Positions 24,322 through 32,840 of a DNA stretch of 64,000 nt are shown piece by piece. The notes under the pieces are model-generated. The model did not search any database, had not been told where the DNA came from, and saw only the letters and a program-made list of their open reading frames with translations. Position 1 is the stretch's first letter. Each line of letters opens with the position of its first letter. The position numbers were made by a program, and so were the translations under genes. This DNA is from Bog-473 sp963834405 (GTDB lineage: Bacteria > Actinomycetota > Acidimicrobiia > Acidimicrobiales > RAAP-2), in assembly GCA_963834405.1 (NCBI GenBank), contig CAWIBX010000006.1, positions 366,765 to 430,764 on the forward strand, in the 5' to 3' direction.

Positions 24322-26102
24322 CTTCGCCCTGAAAAAGTAGATCGGGTGCGGTTGCTCAGCTGTCTTGAGTAACCGCCGCGTGCGCCCATAGGCCCTCGCT
24401 CCGACCTCTCCGGTCGCTTTTGATCCCGTTTTCCGGCCGTTTCTGGCTCGGAGCGCGCGACGGGAGAGGGTCGGGGCAAGATCAGGCGGGCGCTCGGTGC
24501 GTCGGTGGCGGGGGGCGCCCTGGTGGTCCGGTGAGGGTTCTCGCTCGTTGCCGTCGAGAAGACGCGAGGTCCTTGCTCTGTTCGCGTTCGTCGATCAGCA
24601 CGGCGATCTTGGTGGCGTTGTGGGCGAGGACACCCCAGCCACACCATGAACGCGTCCCGTCGATGCCGTCGAGCATGGTGCGCTCCCAGCCCCAGGAGTG
24701 CTTGAGGTGTGAGATGCGGCCTTCGGATCCGGTGCGCCACTTGACGAGCTTGCGGAAGCGCCGTGCCGACTCGACCGCTTGGCGCTGAGCACCGGGGCGT
24801 CCCTTGCGCGGGATGGCGACGTGGTGCACGCCGAGGGCGTGGAGCTCGGCCTCTACCTTGGCCTCGCCATAGCCGCGATCGGCGGTCACGGATCTGGGCA
24901 CCTTGCCCAGCAGTTCTTTGATGCGGCCGATGGCGGCGCCGAGCATGGGAGCGTCTGCTGGGTTGCCGACCTCGACGCGATGGTCGAGCACGATGCCGTC
25001 GGCGTTGTCGGTGACCTGGGCCTTGTAGCCGAACTCGACGGGGCGCCCGAGGCGTCCCTTGGCGATAGGACGAGCGTCGTCGGTGTCGTGGAGCGACACG
25101 ATGCGCGTCGATCCGTCGGGGACTTCGCCGCCGAGGCGGGTGCGGGTCTGGATCACCACCGTCTCGAGCACCGAGATGGTGCGTTCGAGCTCGGCGACGA
25201 GCGCGCTGGCTTTGCCCGAGGCTCCCTTGCCGGCCCGACCCAGCGCCCGGCGGGCGTTGGTGGCGATGACCTGGGCGTCTTTGATGCTCGCCTCGGCGAT
25301 GGTGGCCAACTCGCCGGTGAGGGTGAGCACCTCGTCTTTGGCCTCGCCGCTGCGCCGTCTGAGCCACGCCGCGATCTGATGAGCGCGTTGGCGCACCGAA
25401 CGGGTGCGGTCCCGAAAGCGGGTGCGCCGGGCCAGACCGAGGCTCTGGAGCGCGGCGACGGTCTTGGTGAGCTTGGCCACCCCTTTGGTGAGCAGACCCG
25501 AGTCGGTTGGGTAGGCGACGTTGGCCGGGACGACCGTGGTGTCGGCGCGCACCTTGTCGAGTCGCACCACGTGGGCCGCCCGCGCCTTGTGCACCAAGGC
25601 CTCGTTGAGCTGGTCGACGGCGCCGTCCCCACAGCGGGTGGTGATCTTCATCAGCGTGGACGGGTGCGGCACGGCATCGGTGATCCCGACGCGGCAGAAA
25701 CGCCGCCAGGTCAACGAGTCGGCTACCTCGGCACAGAGCGTCTCGAAGCCGAGCCGGTACCTGAAGCGCAAGAACATCATGCGCAGGTAGGTCTCCATCG
25801 GGATGGATGGCCGGCCGAGCACGGGGTCGAAGAAGGCGACGAAGGGCTCGAAGAAGACCGGGTCGTCGAGCAGGCGGTCGATCTGCGCGAGTCCTGGTGG
25901 CAGCGCCAAGAACTCGGGCGGGAGGATTGTCTCCCACAGGGTGGGCTGGGGGTCTACCTTGGTGCGCAACACGATGGCTCCATTCACTCCGGGAAGGGTG
26001 TGTGGAGCCATCGTTGTTTCATTCCGGTCCGAACGCGAGTACCCAACCTCCAAGAACGCGCTGGTCGCGAGCGATTTTCACATCTACTTTTTCAGGGCGA
26101 AG
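24322..26102 (-). mobile_element. Insertion sequence, copy 2 (1781 bp), inside SDR gene
   Basis: Same element as 2017-3794 in the opposite orientation. Inverted repeats beginning CTTCGCCCTGAAAAAGTAGA bound it, with TAGCTA on each side (24316-24321 and 26103-26108). The host SDR frame shows that the uninterrupted site held a single TAGCTA, so six bases were duplicated. The encoded transposase is one residue longer than in copy 1, and I see no other protein difference. Confidence 0.95.
24482..26011 (-). CDS. DDE transposase of IS copy 2
   Basis: A 509-residue transposase, matching the copy 1 enzyme except for an extra Asp (HDTDDARPI). The catalytic regions ADTTVVPANVAYPTDSGLL, VTADRGYGEA and SEGRISHLKHSWGWERT are intact. 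The start is placed at the ATG at 26011, as for copy 1. It is transcribed in the same direction as the SDR gene it interrupts. Near-identity of the two copies points to recent movement. Confidence 0.9.
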   Translation of the reverse strand: MAPHTLPGVNGAIVLRTKVDPQPTLWETILPPEFLALPPGLAQIDRLLDDPVFFEPFVAFFDPVLGRPSIPMETYLRMMFLRFRYRLGFETLCAEVADSLTWRRFCRVGITDAVPHPSTLMKITTRCGDGAVDQLNEALVHKARAAHVVRLDKVRADTTVVPANVAYPTDSGLLTKGVAKLTKTVAALQSLGLARRTRFRDRTRSVRQRAHQIAAWLRRRSGEAKDEVLTLTGELATIAEASIKDAQVIATNARRALGRAGKGASGKASALVAELERTISVLETVVIQTRTRLGGEVPDGSTRIVSLHDTDDARPIAKGRLGRPVEFGYKAQVTDNADGIVLDHRVEVGNPADAPMLGAAIGRIKELLGKVPRSVTADRGYGEAKVEAELHALGVHHVAIPRKGRPGAQRQAVESARRFRKLVKWRTGSEGRISHLKHSWGWERTMLDGIDGTRSWCGWGVLAHNATKIAVLIDEREQSKDLASSRRQRARTLTGPPGRPPPPTHRAPA

Positions 26103-26335
26103 TAGCTAGTGAACGCGTCACGGCCGCCAAACCACCCTTGGTGAGCGATACGAGAGCAGATGGGTTCTCGCTCTCGGCGTGGTCGACAAGGCTCGTCGTG
26201 AGATTCACGATGTGACCACCCGAATCCTGGGTGAGCATCTGGCGGACGACGGCCTGGGTGACGTGAAAAAACCCGGTCAGGTTCACTGCCGTGATCGCCA
26301 AATAGTCCTCGAGTGTGTAGTCGGTAAATGGCTTA
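26103..26335 (-). pseudogene. SDR gene, middle piece
   Basis: Residues about 91-167 of the same SDR: KPFTDYTLEDYLAITAVN, then GHIVNLTTSLVDHAESENP and SLTKGGLAAVTRSLA. The usual Tyr-x3-Lys is VSLTK here, with Val in the Tyr position. I recall SDRs with this SLTKGG pattern, so the loss of Tyr is probably older than the IS insertions. The piece is flanked by the IS1380 element (at 26340) and IS copy 2 (ending 26102). Confidence 0.88.
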
Positions 26336-26339
26336 CTAA

Positions 26340-28037
26340 CTTCGATTCTTCGCGTGACGACGTGAACTGACACGTCGAAAGACGCGAAAACGCCCTCCTT
26401 GCAAGGGATACTGGGGTTTGCGACAACCAACAGTCCCAACCAAGGAGGGCACTTCCGAGATGCACGCTACCAGCACGCGCCGCGCCGTGGTGGAATCCGG
26501 TGGCGACCAAGTCGTCTCCCATGTCGGGCTGCACACGCTCGGGTCCTTGGCCGACGCACTCGGTCTGAGCGACGCGCTCTCGGCCCGGATCCCGGCGCGC
26601 TCGGCCCGCCTCCCGCTCCACGACCGGGGCAAGGTCCTGGTCCAGGCCATGGTGATGTTGGCGGGCGGCGGCGAGTGCTGCTCTGACATCGAGTACCTGC
26701 GGGCCGAAGAGGGTCTCTTCGCCGACGTGTGCTCGGATTCGACCTTGTATCGCACCTTCACCGAGGATCTCACCCCCGAGACGCTCGCCTCGGTGCAAGC
26801 GGGCTTCGCCGAGGTGCGAGCCATGGTGTGGAAGAAGCTGAAGTTGACCAAGGGCGCCGACCCGGTCGTCCTCGACATCGACGCCACGCTCACCGACGTG
26901 CACTCGGAGAACAAAGAGGGCACGGGTCCGAACTACAAGGGCGGCTACGGCTTTCACGACATGGGCTGTTGGGCCGACGCGACGGGCGAGACGCTCGCGA
27001 TGCTGTCTCGTCCGGGCAACGCCGGGGCCAACGACGCCGAGGACCACCTCTTTGTGCTCGACGCCTCCATCGCCCAGCTACCCGGGGTCATCGCGGCGGG
27101 ACATCGCGACGACTCCTTGAGAGAAGAGGTCCGCCGACGCATCGTCGTGCGCACCGACTCAGCCGGTGCGACCAAGGATTTCGTCTGGGGCTGCTTCGAC
27201 CGCCACGTCGGCTTCTCGGTCTCGGCCCGCACAAACGCCCAGGTCTACGGGGCCATCGTCGCCATCGCCGGCGAGGGCCGACACTGGAAACGAGCCCGGC
27301 GCCAAGACGGCCGGCGCCGCAAGGGAGCGGCCGTGTGCGAGGTGACCGATCTGGTGGACCTCTCAGAGTGGCCGCCGGGCACCCGGCTCATCATCCGGCG
27401 CGAGCCACTGCACCAAGGGGCCCAACAGAGCTTGTTCCCCGACCTCGAGTACCGCTACGTCGGCTTCTACACCGACCAGTTGGGCAGCCCCGTCGCCCTC
27501 GACGTGTTCCACCGGGCCCATGCTCATGTGGAGGACCACATCGAGCGGCTCAAGGACTCGGGGCTCTGCCGCATGCCGTTCACCTCCTTGGACGCGAACC
27601 GGGCCTGGTTGGCCGAAGTGTGCATGGCGGCGGACCTCGTGCGTTGGTTCCAGCTGCTGTGTCTGTCGGGTGCGCTCGCGAGCGCCGAACCCAAGGCGCT
27701 GCGTTGGCGCATCTGGCACGCGCCGGCACGCATGGTGCGCTCGGGGCGTCAGCACATCGTGCGCATCCTCGACGGCTGGCCCGATGCCGATGTGCTCCTG
27801 CGCGCCTATGAGCGCGTCATCCTGCTCAGCTGACCGCCAGTTCCTAGCCACCCTCCCGTGAGCGACCGCTTGACCTTGCGCGCCCTTGCACGGCTCAAAG
27901 CCAGATACGTGGCGACGCGGACACCCGATGATGCTTCTCGTCACGGTGCACGGCCGTCCAAGGCGACCCGACAGTGATCACGCGCGGCCCTTCAGACCGT
28001 TTCGTCGCCCTGGCGGAGTCCAGGCGAAGAATCGAAG
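26340..28037 (+). mobile_element. IS1380-family insertion sequence inside SDR gene (1698 bp)
   Basis: Terminal inverted repeats CTTCGATTCTTCGC (left 26340-26353, complement ending at 28037). A 4-bp target duplication CTAA is seen at 26336-26339 and 28038-28041. Removing the element and one CTAA restores the SDR frame as INNAGIFISKPFTDY. A 4-bp duplication is typical of IS1380. Confidence 0.93.
26460..27833 (+). CDS. IS1380 family transposase
   Basis: A 457-residue DDE transposase. The first catalytic Asp is in VVLDIDATLTDVHSENKEGT, followed by NYKGGYGFHDMGCW, the hallmark of IS1380. The second Asp lies in RIVVRTDSAGATKDF, and the C-terminal Glu/helix region is AHAHVEDHIERLKDSGLCRM. The start at 26460 has GGAGGG nine bases upstream; an upstream TTG is possible but less likely. 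It is intact and probably active. It is transcribed against the SDR gene it interrupts. Confidence 0.92.
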   Translation: MHATSTRRAVVESGGDQVVSHVGLHTLGSLADALGLSDALSARIPARSARLPLHDRGKVLVQAMVMLAGGGECCSDIEYLRAEEGLFADVCSDSTLYRTFTEDLTPETLASVQAGFAEVRAMVWKKLKLTKGADPVVLDIDATLTDVHSENKEGTGPNYKGGYGFHDMGCWADATGETLAMLSRPGNAGANDAEDHLFVLDASIAQLPGVIAAGHRDDSLREEVRRRIVVRTDSAGATKDFVWGCFDRHVGFSVSARTNAQVYGAIVAIAGEGRHWKRARRQDGRRRKGAAVCEVTDLVDLSEWPPGTRLIIRREPLHQGAQQSLFPDLEYRYVGFYTDQLGSPVALDVFHRAHAHVEDHIERLKDSGLCRMPFTSLDANRAWLAEVCMAADLVRWFQLLCLSGALASAEPKALRWRIWHAPARMVRSGRQHIVRILDGWPDADVLLRAYERVILLS

Positions 28038-28306
28038 CTAATGAAGATCCCGGCGTTGTTGATCAGGCTGTCGATGCGTCCGAAGCGATTGACCGCCTGA
28101 TCCACGATCATCTGGGCGGTCTCGACCTCGGCAATGTCACCCCTGACGGTGAGAAAGTCGGACGCGTCGGACGGGCTGATCGATCGCGACACGCCCACGA
28201 CCGCGTATCCGGCTTCTCGGAAGCTTTCCGCAGCGCCGGCGCCGATGCCTTGAGACGCTCCGGTCACCACCGCGACCTTTCGTGAGGCGTGGGATGCAGG
28301 GCTCAC
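28038..28306 (-). pseudogene. SDR gene, N-terminal piece
   Basis: Residues 1-90 of the SDR: VAVVTGASQGIGAGAAESF (nucleotide-binding glycine motif) through DSLINNAGIFIS (NNAG motif). The GTG start at 28306 overlaps the stop of the upstream F420-reductase-like gene (GTGA). The intact gene would be the last of a five-gene operon. Assembled with the other two pieces it gives a 241-residue protein, full length for a classical SDR. As it stands the gene is inactive. Confidence 0.88.
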
Positions 28307-28932
28307 CCGACCAGGGACCGTGCTTCCGCGGAGCCCACCACAAGATCATGAAGGTCGCCGCCCACCTCGAGCCGGTTCGACTGCTCGATCCCGCCGATCC
28401 TCAGGGGCTCAAAGCCCGCCGTTCGGATCAAGTGCTCGACCGCGTTGCGCCCACGGTCGTCCTCGGACACGTAGAACAGAACCGCGGGTTCGGGCGACCG
28501 ATGGCTCGAGGATTCGAAGAGATTGGCCGACATCGTGCCGAACGCAATGGCAAAGGGTGTCCCGGCCGGCAACCACCCAGCGACGACCTCGCCCGATGAC
28601 TGACCTTCGGGCAGGAGTCGTACGACCTTGCCTTGTGCATCGAGTCCGACCGGATTGCTCGGAACGACGAGACAAGTCTCACTCAGCGCGTCGGCGATCT
28701 CGTCGATGACGTCTTTCAATACGGAAAACCGGAGCGCAAGAACAACCGCATCGGCTCCCTTCAAAGCGGTTCGGTTGTCGGCGGCGACGGACGCCGCTTC
28801 GCCGATTGCCGCCGCCAGCTTTCGAGCTGACTCCTTGTCGGCGCTCGAGAGCTGCAGGGTCTCGCCGCCCGAAGCAAGCTGGCGGGCTATGGCCGATCCG
28901 ATGCCTCCGGTGCCGATGATTGCCGTGGTCAT
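28303..28932 (-). CDS. F420H2:NADP oxidoreductase-like (NADPH-dependent F420 reductase family)
   Basis: A 209-residue Rossmann protein. The N-terminal IIGTGGIGSAIARQLASGGE binds NADP, and LKGADAVVLALRF plus CLVVPSNPVGLDAQGK follow the Fno/NpdG and IlvC-like pattern. Members transfer hydride between F420 and NADP or reduce other substrates. F420 use fits an actinobacterium but is not shown by the sequence. It sits 19 bases downstream of the tandem VOC gene and overlaps the SDR start, so all are in one operon. Confidence 0.8.
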   Translation of the reverse strand: MTTAIIGTGGIGSAIARQLASGGETLQLSSADKESARKLAAAIGEAASVAADNRTALKGADAVVLALRFSVLKDVIDEIADALSETCLVVPSNPVGLDAQGKVVRLLPEGQSSGEVVAGWLPAGTPFAIAFGTMSANLFESSSHRSPEPAVLFYVSEDDRGRNAVEHLIRTAGFEPLRIGGIEQSNRLEVGGDLHDLVVGSAEARSLVG

Positions 28933-28951
28933 GATCTAGATCTTCTCCGCG

Positions 28952-29872
28952 TCAGGATTCTCGTTCGGATTTGCTTGATGGCCAGTGGTCGGGGGACCAA
29001 TCCCCGTCCGGATCCGTCGTTTGTCCCACCTCTATGAGATGACCATCGGGATCGCGGAGGTAGCAACGGATCTCGTACTGGTGCTGCTTCGGTGGTGTCA
29101 GGAAGTGCGCACCGCGCGCGCTCCATTCGGCGTATACGGCATGCATGTCCGTTACTCGGACGTTGAGGAAGCTGCTGACCCGGTTGAGATCACGGGGCGT
29201 CCCCAGGGTGACCTCCGGCTTGTCATCGGTCGGGCCCCCGCCACCGTTGATGATGATCCAACTGTTCGACAGTTGGACATACGTGAGCCCTCCGGGTCCG
29301 GAGAACGCGAGTCTGCCTCCAAGCACATCGGTGTAGAAGTGCCGGGAGCGCCCGACATCGTCCGATACGATGAAGTGGGCCAGCACGATTCCCTCTGGGG
29401 CCGTTGGGAGCTCGTCGGCGGGCGTACCCGATGGCCAGTGATCGGGCACCCAGTCCCCCTGCGGGTCGGTGGTCTGCCCCACTTCGATCAGGTGACCATC
29501 GGGATCACGGATGTAGCAACGGATCTCGTACTGGTGCTGCTTCGGCGGAGTCAGGAACTGCGCACCGCGCGCGCTCCATTCGGAGTACACCGTCTCCATT
29601 TCCTTGACCCGGATGTTGACGAAGCTGCTCACCCGATCCGGGTCGCCGGGTGTCTCCAAGGTGACCTCCGGCTTGTCGTCGGTCGGGCCTCCGCCGGCAT
29701 TGATGACGATCCAACTATTGGACAGTGCGACGTTGGTCGGCCCTCCGGGGTTGGAGAAGGCGACCCGTCCCCCAAGCACTTCGGTGTAGAAGCGCCGAGA
29801 GCGCTCGACGTCGTCCGACACGATGAAGTGGGTGAGCAGGATTTCTTCCTGGGGCGACACAACCTCGGCCAT
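28952..29872 (-). CDS. Tandem-duplicated VOC protein
   Basis: A 306-residue protein made of two near-identical VOC domains. Domain 1 (about residues 9-140) starts LTHFIVSDDVERSRRFYTEV and domain 2 (about 158-300) starts LAHFIVSDDVGRSRHFYTDV. Both contain SNSWI, GGGPTDDKPEVTL, FLTPPKQHQYEIRCY and RDPDGHLIEVGQTTDP. The duplication is also clear in DNA. The start at 29872 follows CCGGAGGTAGCAG. VOC enzymes usually have two modules per active site, so four modules in one chain may replace a homodimer. The substrate is unknown. Confidence 0.85.
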   Translation of the reverse strand: MAEVVSPQEEILLTHFIVSDDVERSRRFYTEVLGGRVAFSNPGGPTNVALSNSWIVINAGGGPTDDKPEVTLETPGDPDRVSSFVNIRVKEMETVYSEWSARGAQFLTPPKQHQYEIRCYIRDPDGHLIEVGQTTDPQGDWVPDHWPSGTPADELPTAPEGIVLAHFIVSDDVGRSRHFYTDVLGGRLAFSGPGGLTYVQLSNSWIIINGGGGPTDDKPEVTLGTPRDLNRVSSFLNVRVTDMHAVYAEWSARGAHFLTPPKQHQYEIRCYLRDPDGHLIEVGQTTDPDGDWSPDHWPSSKSERES

Positions 29873-29898
29873 CTGCTACCTCCGGTGGTCTTCCACGG

Positions 29899-31272
29899 TT
29901 ATGGTCGCGCCATCTGCGCCTGCATCGGCCGCAATGGAGGCGGCATCTTCGCGATCTCCATTCGAAGGGTTTTGAAAGCCGAATCGAAGATGGTCGAGAA
30001 GCTCGGGAAGGGCTGAATGACGTCGCTCAAAACCTCCAGCGGTATACGGGCGCGTATGGCGAGCGTCGCCTGCTGGAGCCACTCGCCGGCCTCCGGTCCG
30101 AGGGCGTAAGCGCCGGTCAACCGCACGCCGTCGCTGAGCAAGGTCAAGAATCCGTTCGACTGGGCGTACTGGTGGCTGTACGTCGCGGTCTTGGACACGT
30201 CGGTCAAGAGCGTTGTGCTGCTGTAGGGTGCCTCCGCGGCACCGACCGCGGCCGCCTGCGGGTCGGTGTATGTCACGCGCGGCACGGCCTCGTAGTTCAC
30301 GGGGTGGCTCTCACCGGCAATGTTCGCGGCCACGACATCGCCCTCGTACTCGCCGACGTGCGTCAGGGGCCAGATCCCATTGACATCACCAATGGCCCAG
30401 ATCTTTTCGCCGGCCCGCAGATACTCGTCCACCCGTATCCCGTGTGGGTCCGCCTCGATGCCGACTGTCTCGAGCCCGATCCCTTCGACGCGAGGATGAC
30501 GGCCGGTCGACACCAACAGTCGCTCACCGCGCACCTCACTGCCGTCTGAGAGCCTCAGGACGTAGTCGTCTCCATCGCGCGAGGCCTCGGCGGCTTGGAC
30601 TCCGAGGTGCAATTCGATCCCGTCCCGCCGCAATGTGTGGCTCAGAGCCTCGCCGAGGGGCGCCGGCTCTCGTGGGATCAGCCGATTGGCGCCCTCGACG
30701 AGGACGGCCTGTCCACCGAGGCGCTGTACCACCTGTGCGATCTCGACACCGGCCGAGCCTCCGCCGAGCACGATGAGGCGGCTGGGAACCGTCTTCATGG
30801 ACGTCGCTTCGCGGGTGCCCCAGACGCCATCGAGGTCGTCGAGCCCCGGAATGGGCGGCACGAAAGGAGCCGCGCCCGTCGCCACGACGACATGCTCCGT
30901 CGTGTGGCGAGTGCCGTCCACTTCGACCACACCCGGCCCGGCGAGCCGGCCCACGCCCCGGATCAATTCGATGCCCCGATCCGTCAGCCATTTCTCCTGT
31001 CCCGCATCCGAGTAGTCGGACACCATGTAGTCCCGCCAGTCGAGCGTCGCTTGCACGTTCACCTCGGCACTGGCGTCGACGTCGCGGGCGCCCTGGACCG
31101 CCTCCCCCGGACGCAAGAGAGACTTGGACGGGATGCACGCCCAGTACGAGCACTCGCCGCCCACCAGCTCCCGCTCGACGACGGCGACCCGAAGCCCCCG
31201 CGCCGCGATGGCCCCGGCGCAGTGCTCGCCGGGCGCACCGCCGCCCAGCACGATCGCGTCGAAATCGCTCAC
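29899..31272 (-). CDS. FAD-dependent pyridine nucleotide-disulfide oxidoreductase
   Basis: A 457-residue flavoprotein of the dihydrolipoamide dehydrogenase/mercuric reductase family. FAD-binding AIVLGGGAPGEHCAGAIAA is N-terminal. The redox pair is in GGECSYWACIPSK (Cys41, Cys46). The NAD motif is LIVLGGGSAGVEIAQ and the second FAD motif IWAIGDVNG. The C-terminal His-x4-Glu that activates the disulfide in lipoamide dehydrogenase is replaced by QPFPSFST, so a different electron acceptor is likely. Its GTG start overlaps the stop of the upstream VOC gene. It is followed 26 bases later by the tandem VOC gene. Confidence 0.88.
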   Translation of the reverse strand: MSDFDAIVLGGGAPGEHCAGAIAARGLRVAVVERELVGGECSYWACIPSKSLLRPGEAVQGARDVDASAEVNVQATLDWRDYMVSDYSDAGQEKWLTDRGIELIRGVGRLAGPGVVEVDGTRHTTEHVVVATGAAPFVPPIPGLDDLDGVWGTREATSMKTVPSRLIVLGGGSAGVEIAQVVQRLGGQAVLVEGANRLIPREPAPLGEALSHTLRRDGIELHLGVQAAEASRDGDDYVLRLSDGSEVRGERLLVSTGRHPRVEGIGLETVGIEADPHGIRVDEYLRAGEKIWAIGDVNGIWPLTHVGEYEGDVVAANIAGESHPVNYEAVPRVTYTDPQAAAVGAAEAPYSSTTLLTDVSKTATYSHQYAQSNGFLTLLSDGVRLTGAYALGPEAGEWLQQATLAIRARIPLEVLSDVIQPFPSFSTIFDSAFKTLRMEIAKMPPPLRPMQAQMARP

Positions 31273-31949
31273 GTGGGAAGCTCCTGACCACTCTGTTCGC
31301 GCGCCATGTACTCGGCGTACCAGTCGGGCCAGTCCGGATCGGCCCAGCCGATCCGCTTCTCGTGCTCACCGTGGGCCGACGCGGCGCGGCGCAATGCCGC
31401 AGCCAGATCACCAGCCGAATCGAACGCGGTGACAGTTGGGTCGAGGCGGCCGGGGAGGCGATCGGTCACCTCTTGGAGCAGCCAGCCGTTGCCGTCGGGG
31501 TCTTCGAACGTCGCAAAGGAGTTGTAGCTCGTGTGATCCGGATCCGGCCCGTTGACCCGATCACCAGCCCCCTCGGGGTCCAGTTGCGCCCCGGGCGCTC
31601 CGGAATGGAACACCTCAGTGACCTTCGCTCCCCGATTGACGAGTTCGACGCGCCCGGCCTCGATGTCGGACACGATCAAATACTGGCCATGGGCCGATTC
31701 GGGTGGCGCACCCGTGATGTGGGTGCCGAACTGCACAGAACACTGCGATCCCGGTGGCATGAATTGCACGACCCGGAACCCGTTGTCGAAGGAGAAGTCG
31801 GCGTCGAGCCTCCATCCGAGGCCGGAGTAGAACGCCTTGGAGCGATCGGCGTCGGCGACGGGGATGACGACCACCTCGAGCTTCAGGTCGGCCAGCTCGC
31901 TGCTCGGTGACCCGTCGGCTGCGCCGCTCTGTCTATCGACGCTGCTCAT
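31269..31949 (-). CDS. VOC family protein, first gene of redox operon
   Basis: A 226-residue protein with a VOC fold over residues 20-160 (LEVVVIPVADADRSKAFYSG and FATFEDPDGNGWLLQEVTDR) and an extra C-terminal helical tail ending IGWADPDWPDWYAEYMAREQ. The tail occurs in a subgroup annotated only as glyoxalase. The start at 31949 follows AGAGGAGAGCCGG. It leads the operon VOC, flavoprotein, tandem VOC, F420-reductase-like, SDR. Confidence 0.82.
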   Translation of the reverse strand: MSSVDRQSGAADGSPSSELADLKLEVVVIPVADADRSKAFYSGLGWRLDADFSFDNGFRVVQFMPPGSQCSVQFGTHITGAPPESAHGQYLIVSDIEAGRVELVNRGAKVTEVFHSGAPGAQLDPEGAGDRVNGPDPDHTSYNSFATFEDPDGNGWLLQEVTDRLPGRLDPTVTAFDSAGDLAAALRRAASAHGEHEKRIGWADPDWPDWYAEYMAREQSGQELPT

Positions 31950-32168
31950 CCGGCTCTCCTCTGTCTGGTCTCGAACAGATTGTCGCACCCAGGCGAACGC
32001 CTTGCACCTGAAACATCGATTGCACTCGGCGTTCGACGCGTTCCCAGGGTACGGAGGTCGAATGGCGATGCACGGGTGCACGTCTCAACCTTTCCGCCGG
32101 CCCGCGAGCAGCTCGAGTTCCTTTGGTCGAGGAGCCGAACGGAGGACGGGCGCCCCGACCTCCCAGGG

Positions 32169-32783
32169 TCAGCGTTTGATACCGATGCTCTTGCCCTCGG
32201 TGTACCGGATCGGCTCCTCCAATGTGTCGACGAGGAATTGATCCCGGTCTCCTCGTTCCCAGGCCTCCTTCAACCCCGGGGCCGCCAAGTCGAAGTCGGG
32301 TCGAATCTTCTCGAACACTCCCCTCAGATCCACGTGGAGCTCTGCCATCGTGGGTCGGCCCCAGTACCAGTAGCCGTTGTAGATCTTGAAGATCTTGAGT
32401 CCGGGCTCGAGGACAAACGTGTGCGGGATCATCGGATCGTGCGGCTCATCTGTGAACTCTTTGATGTCCAGATCCTTCTGGACGACCCGATCGGGGTCCG
32501 ACAGGAACGGCCACGTGGCGCCCAGCGCGTCGCGGAACTCATTGATGTTCAGCTGATTGTCGGTCGAGATCAGGGCCAATCGCGTGTAGGCATTTCGGAA
32601 CTCTGGGTACATGGCAACCAACTGCCCTACGAACTGGTGCTCTTTGGGATCGAAGCCGCCACGGGACAGATGGAGCACCATCGGGTTGCCCCCCTGGAGC
32701 TCCGACAGGGACCGCCGCCGGCCGGATTGATCGGCGAGCTCGTAGTCGGGAAACGTCTCGCCCTCACGGATGTCGCTGCGCAT
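32169..32783 (-). CDS. Peroxiredoxin-like protein lacking the peroxidatic Cys
   Basis: A 204-residue thioredoxin-fold protein of the AhpC/TSA-like group: FPDYELADQSGRRRSLSELQ, then FLSDPDRVVQKDLDIKEFTD and HTFVLEPGLKIFKIYNGYWY. The motif that carries the catalytic Cys in its paralogue at 35484 (RGNYCPKEHQ) reads RGGFDPKEHQ here, with Asp at position 45. Peroxidase activity by the usual mechanism is therefore not expected. It lies 57 bases after the GH15 gene on the same strand. Confidence 0.78.
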   Translation of the reverse strand: MRSDIREGETFPDYELADQSGRRRSLSELQGGNPMVLHLSRGGFDPKEHQFVGQLVAMYPEFRNAYTRLALISTDNQLNINEFRDALGATWPFLSDPDRVVQKDLDIKEFTDEPHDPMIPHTFVLEPGLKIFKIYNGYWYWGRPTMAELHVDLRGVFEKIRPDFDLAAPGLKEAWERGDRDQFLVDTLEEPIRYTEGKSIGIKR

Positions 32784-32840
32784 GTGGCCTCCAAACTCGA
32801 AAGGGTCTGTCCAACGATCCCACGGGAGTCCAACAGATGT

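Noticed and set aside
2017..26102. A 24-kb composite transposon bounded by the two inverted IS copies
   Set aside because: Copy 2 has its own target duplication on both sides, proven by the SDR frame, so it inserted alone. Copy 1 also has TAGCTA on both sides.
20649..31949. The many VOC genes as one antibiotic-resistance island
   Set aside because: They belong to separate units with different regulators and differ in length and domain make-up; nothing links them to a shared compound.
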